Shown here piece after piece: positions 24,568 through 32,157 of a stretch of 50,094 bases of DNA. The stretch is from Lentzea kentuckyensis. Lineage in GTDB: Bacteria > Actinomycetota > Actinomycetes > Mycobacteriales > Pseudonocardiaceae. Location: contig NZ_MUYM01000088.1 of the NCBI RefSeq assembly GCF_002150765.1, positions 1 through 50,094 on the forward strand, given 5' to 3'. The notes under the pieces are model-generated. The model did no database searches. It was given only the letters and a program-made list of their open reading frames with translations, and was not told where the DNA came from. A program made the translations under genes and the position numbers. How positions within the stretch are numbered: position 1 is the stretch's first letter; each line of letters starts with the position of its first letter.

Positions 24568-26166
24568 TCAGGGGCGCTTGGACGCCAGTGACGCGCTGAT
24601 GGCCGCCGCCGCACCGAGCACACCGCACGTGAGGGCGACTGTCATCGTCGGCTCGTGCTTCAGCACCACGGACACGAGCAGCCACACGGCCAGCCCGAGC
24701 CCGAACCCGAGCGGCACCGACGCGATCACGGCGGCGACGCCGGTCTGCCGCTTCCGCAACGCCCGCAGGTTCGACTCCAGGTAGGCGAACGTGAAGAGCA
24801 GCAGCAGCGCCGAACCGGTGCCCATGATGCTCAGCCACGGCGTCTGGTTCGAGACGAGCAGGAACTCCCGCCCGTCCACGGACGCCGTCACCGCGCCGCC
24901 GACGATCCACCGCGTGGCGCCGGGCAGCACGAACCCCTCCGGGCTGTTCGGCACGTTCGCCAGCTCGATCCCGGCAAGGGACACCACGAGCTGGGTGCCC
25001 TGTCCCTGCACCGGATCCGCGAGGCTCTGACTGACCTCGACGAGCTCCCGGCCGGTCGTCACGAACGGCACGACGACCATCGCCAGCAGCGCCACCGCCG
25101 CCACCAGCCAGAGCGCCCACGGCGCCGACGGCGGCTTGATCACCGACGCGGCCGGCACCAGCGTGCTGCTGCCGCTGAGCCGCGCGGCCGGGATCGGGTC
25201 GACCAGCGTGGCGCGGATCGGTTGCTGCGTAAGTGAAACCGTGTCGCGTTCGACCGGCCGCAACGACGGCCGCGTGGCCGACGCCGACACCTGCGGTGCG
25301 AGGTGCACGGGCATGCCCAGGCGCGTCAGCCAGTCCGGCCCGAACAGGTGGCCCGCCGCGGCCGACAGGTCGATCGCGAACGTCTCGGCGTTGCGGTACC
25401 GCGCGTTCGGGTCCCGCGCGATGCTGCGCATCACCACGCCCGCAAGGGGTTCCGGCACGTTCTGCAACGGACGCGGCTCCTGGTAGACCCGCTTCTGGAT
25501 CATCGCGATGGGACCGCCACCGCGTTCGAACGGCAGGTCGCCGGACAGCAGCTCGTACAACACCGTGCCGGTCGCGTAGACGTCGGCGGCGGGCGTCAGC
25601 GCGTTGCCCATCGCCTGTTCCGGCGCGATGTACGCCGGTGTGCCGAGCACAGCGCCGCCGTGCGTCACGAGCGTGGCACCCTCCGACACCACCTGGGAGA
25701 TGCCGAAGTCCGCCACCTTCACCAGACCGTTCGAGGTGAAGAGCAGGTTCTTGGGCTTCACGTCGAGGTGCAGCACGCCGGCCTCGTGTGCCGCGTGCAG
25801 ACCGGACAGCGTCGCCAGCACGATCCCGCACGACTGCTGCGCCGTCAGGCCGTCCGTCGCGAACCGCGACCAGACCGTGCCGCCGTCGAGGCGTTCCATC
25901 ACCAGCAGGTGCTCGCCCTGCTGCCGCACGTAGTCGTACACCGGCACGATGTGCGGGTGGTCGAGGCGTGCCAGCAGTCTGGCCTCGTGCTCGAACCGCT
26001 CGCTCATCTTCGGGTCCTCGGCCACCGCGTGCGGCAGCCGTTTGATCGCGACCGGCCTGCCTAGCTGACGGTGCATGCCGCCGTAGACGACACCCATCCC
26101 GCCTTCGCCGATCTGCTCGCCGACGGCGTACTGCGGCAGCGCGGCGACCACACTGGACAAAGTCAC
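24568..26166 (-). CDS. membrane Ser/Thr protein kinase (PknB-like)
   Basis: 532 residues. An active-looking Hanks-type kinase occupies residues 13-275: glycine loop GEGGMGVVY, VAIK lysine K42, HLDVKPKN with Asp135, DFG 153-155 and the GTPAYIAPEQA activation/P+1 region. After a linker come four hydrophobic segments (LWLVAAVALLAMVVVPF, IMGTGSALLLLFTFAYL, VIASVPLGFGLGLAVWLLVSV, LTCGVLGAAAAISASL), with an approximately 80-residue loop between the first two probably outside the membrane. The start overlaps the preceding gene's stop by 4 bp, so the two are made together and the partner may be its sensor. Confidence 0.94.
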   Translation of the reverse strand: MTLSSVVAALPQYAVGEQIGEGGMGVVYGGMHRQLGRPVAIKRLPHAVAEDPKMSERFEHEARLLARLDHPHIVPVYDYVRQQGEHLLVMERLDGGTVWSRFATDGLTAQQSCGIVLATLSGLHAAHEAGVLHLDVKPKNLLFTSNGLVKVADFGISQVVSEGATLVTHGGAVLGTPAYIAPEQAMGNALTPAADVYATGTVLYELLSGDLPFERGGGPIAMIQKRVYQEPRPLQNVPEPLAGVVMRSIARDPNARYRNAETFAIDLSAAAGHLFGPDWLTRLGMPVHLAPQVSASATRPSLRPVERDTVSLTQQPIRATLVDPIPAARLSGSSTLVPAASVIKPPSAPWALWLVAAVALLAMVVVPFVTTGRELVEVSQSLADPVQGQGTQLVVSLAGIELANVPNSPEGFVLPGATRWIVGGAVTASVDGREFLLVSNQTPWLSIMGTGSALLLLFTFAYLESNLRALRKRQTGVAAVIASVPLGFGLGLAVWLLVSVVLKHEPTMTVALTCGVLGAAAAISASLASKRP

Positions 26167-26924
26167 CGTTGAATCCTCACGGTATCCACTTCGGACGGTT
26201 GCTGCTCACCCGGATGCGGTGTCACATAGCCAAGAACGAACGCGGCGGCCGCGGCACCCACGATGAACGGGATCTCGGCCGTCGGCGACGGCGCCACCAA
26301 CCGCAGCACTGACAACGAGATCACCGCCACCAGACCGGTCCCGAACCCGGCAGGCAGGAACCGCATCGCCCGCTGCCAGCGGTTCGCGGGCAGGCGCCGG
26401 CGGGCCAGCGCGATGAGCGCGCCCGCCCACGACAACGCGGTCAGCACCAGCACGCCCAGCCCGAACGCCCCGTACACGGACCACAACGACCCGCGCACGT
26501 CCCCGGTCGTCTCGACGGACGCGATGCTGTCCCGTTGCACGTCGATGACCTCAACCGTGACCGGAAGGAGACCAAGAGCCTGCGCACCGAGGTCCGAGGG
26601 CTCCAGCGGGAACGACCGGGTCTCGGACGTCTTCGGCGCGATGTCGAACGGAACCGTTGTGTCGTAGGAGAAGAAGGTCAACGCGAGCGCGGTTCCGCTG
26701 ATCCGCACGGTCTTCACGCGCTGCACGGTGTTCGTGTTGTTGCGGACCGTGACCGAGACCCTCGCGGTCTCCGCGGGGTCCAGCACGAGCGTTCCTACTC
26801 CAACCGGCCTACCGTCCACATCGGCCTCGAGCAGAACCGACCCGTCCTGTGCGGCAGCCGTCGAGGGAAGCAGCATAATTCCGCACCACAGCAGTAAACC
26901 TGCACCGGCCATGCGACGTCTCAC
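26163..26924 (-). CDS. exported membrane protein coupled to the Ser/Thr kinase
   Basis: 253 residues from GTG 26924 (AAGGTG upstream; an ATG four codons later is the alternative). Signal peptide ending STAAAQ, then an Ig-like beta domain of about 130 residues (LEADVDGRPVGVG, ARVSVTVRNNTNTVQRVKTV, APKTSETRSFPLEPSDLG), followed by three hydrophobic segments and a short charged tail. No family recognised. Its 4-bp overlap with the kinase suggests an extracytoplasmic sensor or partner subunit (inference). Confidence 0.82.
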   Translation of the reverse strand: MRRRMAGAGLLLWCGIMLLPSTAAAQDGSVLLEADVDGRPVGVGTLVLDPAETARVSVTVRNNTNTVQRVKTVRISGTALALTFFSYDTTVPFDIAPKTSETRSFPLEPSDLGAQALGLLPVTVEVIDVQRDSIASVETTGDVRGSLWSVYGAFGLGVLVLTALSWAGALIALARRRLPANRWQRAMRFLPAGFGTGLVAVISLSVLRLVAPSPTAEIPFIVGAAAAAFVLGYVTPHPGEQQPSEVDTVRIQR

Positions 26925-26958
26925 TAGCGCACCTTAGGTTCTGATCCGGGGAGTTGGA

Positions 26959-27864
26959 ATGCGGTCATTAGGCTTACTCGCGGCTTTCACAGCCGGTGTT
27001 ACGGTGCTGGCCGCCACACCGGCGGCCGCGCAGACGACCACGCCCGCGCCCCCGCCCGTGGTGACCGGGGCGCCGCAGCCTGCCACAGCGGGCGGCCCCG
27101 TGACCATTTCCTGGAGCGGTTTCATCACGTGTCGTGCCGTAACGATCAGCTTCGCGCTCGACGGCACCCAGATCGCGACCGCGGCCTCCAGCGCGAGCGG
27201 CTCGGTCGGGGCCACCGTGCCCGCGGGCACCACGGCGGGTAGCCACAAGCTCACCGCCACGTCGTCGAACACGAAGTGCGGCACCGCGGGCTCCGCGCTG
27301 CGCGTCGTCGTGCCGCCGCCCGTCACCACGACGACCAAGCCGCCCGTCACGCAGCCCCCGGTGACGAACCCTCCCGTGACCAACCCGCCCGTGACGCGTC
27401 CCCCGGTCACCACGACCACCACCACGCCGGTCACCACGACGACGACCACGGACACGCCCTCGTCGTCGTCGGAGACCCCGTCCTCGTCCACCAGCGAGTC
27501 GTCCGACCCCGGTGACGGCGTGCTGGTGCTGGACAAGGAGAACATCCAGCCCGGCGAGGACCTGACCGCCACCGGCACGGGCTGTCCCAAGGGCGCGAAC
27601 GTCACCCTGAAGTCGCTCGGTCAGGACGTCGGCCGGACGACCGCCGACGACAAGGGCGAGTTCAAGTCACCGGTGAAGTTCGCGAGCATCGAACCCGGCC
27701 GGCACAAGGTGCGCGCCGAGTGCGGCATCACGCTGGTCGGCAACGTCGACGTGACGCTCTCCAGCTCGTCCGGCGGCACGACCAGCACGCTCGTGGTGCT
27801 GCTGTTCTTCCTGCTGCTGGGCGCCGCCATGCTCCGCCGCCAGTTCACCGGCCTGCGCCGCTGA
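26959..27864 (+). CDS. Thr/Pro-rich surface-anchored protein
   Basis: 301 residues from ATG 26959 with GGGGAG just upstream. Signal peptide (LLAAFTAGVTVLAATPAAAQ), a beta domain of about 90 residues, a repeated stalk PPVTQ-PPVTN-PPVTN-PPVTR-PPVTT that runs into Thr-rich and Ser-rich stretches (residues about 120-180), then a second Ig-like domain (DKENIQPGEDLTATGTGCPK...). A C-terminal membrane segment (LVVLLFFLLLGAAML) with a basic tail anchors it. The stalk would cross the cell wall. It is divergent from the membrane-protein/kinase pair over a 34-bp spacer. Confidence 0.85.
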   Translation: MRSLGLLAAFTAGVTVLAATPAAAQTTTPAPPPVVTGAPQPATAGGPVTISWSGFITCRAVTISFALDGTQIATAASSASGSVGATVPAGTTAGSHKLTATSSNTKCGTAGSALRVVVPPPVTTTTKPPVTQPPVTNPPVTNPPVTRPPVTTTTTTPVTTTTTTDTPSSSSETPSSSTSESSDPGDGVLVLDKENIQPGEDLTATGTGCPKGANVTLKSLGQDVGRTTADDKGEFKSPVKFASIEPGRHKVRAECGITLVGNVDVTLSSSSGGTTSTLVVLLFFLLLGAAMLRRQFTGLRR

Positions 27865-27866
27865 CC

Positions 27867-27917
27867 GCACGCGGGGAGCTTTCGTACTCCAGGAGTGCAC
27901 GAAAGCTCCCCGCGTGC
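27867..27917. terminator. 19-bp perfect palindrome; first of two hairpins, also a dispersed repeat
   Basis: GCACGCGGGGAGCTTTCGT (27867-27885) pairs exactly with 27899-27917. The loop itself holds ACTCC-A-GGAGT. It begins right after the stop of the surface-protein gene. The first 16 bases recur at 50079-50094, where the window ends. Confidence 0.8.
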
Positions 27918-27919
27918 AC

Positions 27920-27979
27920 TTCAAACACACGCGAAAGGCCCCCTCATCTGCGGAGAGAGGGGGCCTTTCGCGGTTTGAA
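27920..27979. terminator. very strong bidirectional terminator before rbpA
   Basis: CGCGAAAGGCCCCCTC (27930-27945) pairs exactly with 27957-27972 around an 11-base loop. TTCAAAC/GTTTGAA extend the stem past a three-base bulge. It lies between the convergent surface-protein gene and rbpA. Confidence 0.85.
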
Positions 27980-27990
27980 AGCTGGCGAGC

Positions 27991-28335
27991 CTACGGCTCC
28001 TCGCGCTGACGGCGCAGCTTGGCGAGGGCCTCTTCGAGGATCGCCTCGCCGTCCGCGTCGGAGCGCCGCTCCTTCACGTACGCAAGGTGCGTCTTGTACG
28101 GCTCGTTGCGCGGAGGCGCGGGTGGCGTCTGCTCGTCACGACCTGCCGGCAGGCCGCAGCGCGGGCAGTCCCAGTTCTCCGGAATCTCCGCGTCGACCGC
28201 GAAGGAAGGCCGGGACTCGTGACCATTCGCGCACCAGTACGACACCCGACGACGAGGCGCGGACTCGCCGCGCTCCGATTCGCCCATCGGGCCTGCGCCG
28301 ACGCGGGTACCGCGAATCGCGTTACCACCGGACAT
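27991..28335 (-). CDS. rbpA: RNA polymerase-binding protein RbpA
   Basis: RbpA binds the principal sigma factor and core RNA polymerase and stabilises open promoter complexes in actinobacteria. The 114-residue protein has the AIRGTRVGAGP N-terminal tail, the structural Zn-type core SYWCANGHESRPSFAVDAE followed by WDCPRCGLPAGRD, and the basic sigma-interacting C-terminus KTHLAYVKERRSDADGEAIL. Length and start are typical. It sits downstream of secG on the same strand, 66 bp away. Confidence 0.96.
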   Translation of the reverse strand: MSGGNAIRGTRVGAGPMGESERGESAPRRRVSYWCANGHESRPSFAVDAEIPENWDCPRCGLPAGRDEQTPPAPPRNEPYKTHLAYVKERRSDADGEAILEEALAKLRRQREEP

Positions 28336-28401
28336 CGACCGTTACACCCCCACCAAGTGGTTACCCCAAGCCCCGAAGGGCTTCTGCCGCTGAACGGTTG
28401 A

Positions 28402-28644
28402 TCAGGCTGACGGAGGCAGCTTGATCAACAGTCCGATGCCCACGATCGCGATGACCCAGACCGCGCCGACGAAGAGCGTCAGGCGGTCGAGGTTCTTCTC
28501 CACAACCGAGGAACCGGACAAACTCGACTGCATACCGCCGCCGAACAGCGAGGACAGGCCGCCACCACGACCGCGGTGCAGCAGCACCAGCAGCACCAGC
28601 AGCACGCTGGAGACGATCAACAGGATCTGCAGGAACAGGATCAT
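28402..28644 (-). CDS. secG: preprotein translocase subunit SecG
   Basis: 80 residues from ATG 28644 with AGGAAG upstream; the frame extends further but that part is not SecG-like. Two membrane helices (LFLQILLIVSSVLLVLLVLL and LFVGAVWVIAIVGIGLLI) flank the conserved HRGRGGGLSSLFGGG loop. SecG joins SecYE in the translocon. It follows tpiA, the standard actinobacterial order. Confidence 0.95.
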   Translation of the reverse strand: MILFLQILLIVSSVLLVLLVLLHRGRGGGLSSLFGGGMQSSLSGSSVVEKNLDRLTLFVGAVWVIAIVGIGLLIKLPPSA

Positions 28645-28738
28645 TTCTTCCTCGCTGTCAGGCAGCCGACGCCATAGAGTACCTGTTCGACTGCCGAACG
28701 TGTGCAACCAGTGGGGTTAAGGGTTTATCCAGATCAAC

Positions 28739-29527
28739 TTAGGGTAGAGGGCCGCCGGCGGCCAGAGCGCACAGCTTGGTGAATTCGTCCGCCTGAAGGC
28801 TGGCACCGCCCACGAGAGCGCCGTCGATGTCCTTCTGCTGAATGAGCTCACCGATGTTCGACGACTTCACGGAACCGCCGTAAAGCACGCGAACGACGGC
28901 CGCGGTCTCCTCGCCGTACTTCTCCGCCACGAACGAGCGGACCAGCGAGCACACCTCCTGCGCGTCGGCCGAGGAAGCCGTGCGGCCCGTGCCGATCGCC
29001 CAGACCGGCTCGTAGGCGAACACGATCTTGGCGACCTGCTCGGCCGTGAAGCCCTTGAGGCCGTCCTGCAACTGCTGGCGGACCAGCTCCAGGTGGCCCT
29101 TGGCCTCGCGGACGTCGAGCTTCTCGCCGAAGCAGAAGATCGGCGTGACCTCGTGCTTCAGTGCCGCCTTGACCTTCGCGTTGACGATCGCGTCCGTCTC
29201 GCCGTGGTACTCGCGGCGCTCGGAGTGACCGACCACCACGTAGTGGCAGGACAGCTTCTTCAGCATCGGGCCGGACACCTCACCGGTGTAGGCACCGGAG
29301 TCGTGCTGCGAGATGTCCTGCGCGCCGTACTTGATCAGCAGCTTGTCGCCGTCGACCAGCGTCTGGATGCTGCGGATGTCGACGAACGGCGGGAGAACGG
29401 CCACCTCGACCTTGGCGAAGTACTTCTCCGGGAGGGAGAAGGCGATCTTCTGCACGAGGCCGATCGCTTCGAGGTGGTTGAGGTTCATCTTCCAGTTGCC
29501 CGCGATGAGCGGGAGCCGGGCTGCCAT
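28739..29527 (-). CDS. tpiA: triosephosphate isomerase
   Basis: Interconverts dihydroxyacetone phosphate and glyceraldehyde-3-phosphate. The 262-residue TIM barrel has AGNWKMN at its N-terminus, the catalytic His in VVGHSERREYHGE, the catalytic Glu in VFAYEPVWAIGTGRTAS and the phosphate-binding YGGSVKSSN and GALVGGASL. ATG overlaps the pgk stop by one base (TGATG). Confidence 0.97.
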   Translation of the reverse strand: MAARLPLIAGNWKMNLNHLEAIGLVQKIAFSLPEKYFAKVEVAVLPPFVDIRSIQTLVDGDKLLIKYGAQDISQHDSGAYTGEVSGPMLKKLSCHYVVVGHSERREYHGETDAIVNAKVKAALKHEVTPIFCFGEKLDVREAKGHLELVRQQLQDGLKGFTAEQVAKIVFAYEPVWAIGTGRTASSADAQEVCSLVRSFVAEKYGEETAAVVRVLYGGSVKSSNIGELIQQKDIDGALVGGASLQADEFTKLCALAAGGPLP

Positions 29528-30720
29528 CAGGACTCCAAAACGCTGATGCCGGGGAGGTCCTTGCCCTCGAGGAATTCGAGGGAGGCGCCACCACCGGTGG
29601 AGATGTGCGAGAAGCCGTCCTCGGGCAGACCCAGCGCGCGAACGGCCGCGGCGGAGTCGCCACCACCGACGACGGTGAACGCGTCGGAGGAGACCAGCGC
29701 CTCGGCGACGGCACGGGTGCCGCCGGCGTAGGTCTCGATCTCGAACACGCCCATCGGGCCGTTCCAGAACACGGTCCTGGCGTCGGCCAGCTTCGCGGCG
29801 AACAGCTCGCGCGACTTCGGGCCGATGTCGAGGCCCATCTTGTCCGCGGGGATCGCGTCGGTGCCCACGACCTCGTGCTCAGGGTTGCCGAACTCGGCCG
29901 TGACCAGCACGTCGACCGGCAGCACGAGCTCGACGCCGCGCTTGTCGGCCTCCGCGATGAAGCCCTTGACCTGGTCGAGCTGGTCTTCCTGCAGCAGCGA
30001 CGTGCCGACCTCGTGGCCCTGGGCCTTGAGGAACGTGTACGCCATGCCGCCGCCGATGAGCAGCTTGTCGACCTTGGTCAGCAGGTTCGCGATGACGCCG
30101 AGCTTGTCGGACACCTTCGAGCCGCCGAGCGCCACGACGTACGGGCGCTCCAGGTCGTCGGTGAGCTTGCGCAGCACGCCCAGCTCGGCCTCGACGAGAC
30201 CGCCGACGTACGCGGGCAGCTTCTTCGCGACGTCGTAGACCGAGGCCTGCTTGCGGTGCACGACACCGAAGCCGTCGGACACGAACGCGTCCGCGAACGC
30301 CGCGAGCTCGTCGGCCAGTGCGGCGCGCTCGGCGTCGGCCTTCGAGGTCTCGCGGGCGTCGAAGCGAACGTTCTCCAGCATCACGACGCCACCGTCGGTG
30401 AGCGCCTCGACGACGGACTTCGCCGACTCGCCGACGAGGTCCGAAGCCAGCGCCACCTCGGTACCGAGCAGCTCACCGAGGCGAGCGGCGGCCGGGGCCA
30501 GGGAGAACTTGGGGTCCGGCTCGCCCTTGGGGCGGCCGAGGTGAGCGGTGACGATCACGCGGGCGCCCGCGTCGGCGAGTGCCTTGATCGTCGGCACCGA
30601 CGCGCGGACGCGGCCGTCGTCGGTGATCTTGTCGCCATCGAGAGGGACGTTCAGGTCGGCGCGTACCAGGACGCGCCGACCCGCGACACCCTCGGCGAGC
30701 AGGTCGCTGAGAGTCTTCAA
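29527..30720 (-). CDS. pgk: phosphoglycerate kinase
   Basis: Substrate-level ATP formation from 1,3-bisphosphoglycerate. The 397-residue protein has RVLVRADLNVPLDG, TAHLGRPKGEPDPKFSL, YVVALGGSKVSDKLGVI, and the nucleotide-binding FWNGPMGVFE and TVVGGGDSAAAV. The start is TTG 30720; GGAG lies 8 bases upstream and no other start gives the KTLSDL N-terminus. It follows gap by 16 bp. Confidence 0.97.
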   Translation of the reverse strand: MKTLSDLLAEGVAGRRVLVRADLNVPLDGDKITDDGRVRASVPTIKALADAGARVIVTAHLGRPKGEPDPKFSLAPAAARLGELLGTEVALASDLVGESAKSVVEALTDGGVVMLENVRFDARETSKADAERAALADELAAFADAFVSDGFGVVHRKQASVYDVAKKLPAYVGGLVEAELGVLRKLTDDLERPYVVALGGSKVSDKLGVIANLLTKVDKLLIGGGMAYTFLKAQGHEVGTSLLQEDQLDQVKGFIAEADKRGVELVLPVDVLVTAEFGNPEHEVVGTDAIPADKMGLDIGPKSRELFAAKLADARTVFWNGPMGVFEIETYAGGTRAVAEALVSSDAFTVVGGGDSAAAVRALGLPEDGFSHISTGGGASLEFLEGKDLPGISVLES

Positions 30721-30736
30721 CTCACTGACTCCGAAC

Positions 30737-31741
<1,005 letters not shown>

Positions 31742-31856
31742 GACTGACTCCTTGCGTTCAGCTTGGTAGGAACAAGCCCACCCTATCTGCCGAACTGCGT
31801 CCCTGGTCACAGGGATAGTGCGGATCTCTTGATCGAACCAGAAAAACCACCTCTGA

Positions 31857-32066
31857 TTAGGCCGTTCGGCGGCGCAGCGCGCGGAGCATCCAGAGGTACG
31901 CGCTCAGCTCCTCCGCGGCCTCCGCGGCGTTGCGGCACGCCTCCGGACTGTCCTCCCGCGCGTCCCTGCCGACGACGGCCGCGATCCGCGCGAGCCATTC
32001 GTCGACCACCGGCCGGTCCTGCGGCGGCACGAGCGAGGCGTTGCCCTGGTTCGTCTGCGCTGTCAT
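31857..32066 (-). CDS. small hypothetical protein
   Basis: 69 residues from ATG 32066: RPVVDEWLARIAAVVGRDAR, then EACRNAAEAAEELSAYLWML and a basic tail RALRRRTA. It is helical, with no motif I recognise. It is divergent from the LAL regulator across 91 bp that contain three phased direct repeats, so it may share control with that gene. Nothing else supports coding function beyond start position and composition. Confidence 0.5.
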   Translation of the reverse strand: MTAQTNQGNASLVPPQDRPVVDEWLARIAAVVGRDAREDSPEACRNAAEAAEELSAYLWMLRALRRRTA

Positions 32067-32121
32067 GACGGGGATCGTGTCCGCGCCGCGAAGGACGCTT
32101 CAATACCCCGAAACAGCGGGT

Positions 32122-32151
32122 GTTACGGACCGTTACGCGCCGGTACGGTCA
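32122..32151. promoter_or_regulatory. three phased 10-bp direct repeats in a divergent promoter region
   Basis: GTTACGGACC, GTTACGCGCC and GGTACGGTCA run head to tail at exactly one helical turn each, ending 6 bp before the ATG of the LAL regulator. This spacing suits cooperative binding of a regulator on one DNA face, possibly autoregulation (inference). Confidence 0.45.
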
Positions 32152-32157
32152 ATTCTC

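Noticed and set aside
27300..27500. Short tandem repeats in the surface-protein gene as a possible CRISPR or minisatellite
   Set aside because: They are in-frame PPVTx codon repeats forming a cell-wall stalk; there are no spacers.
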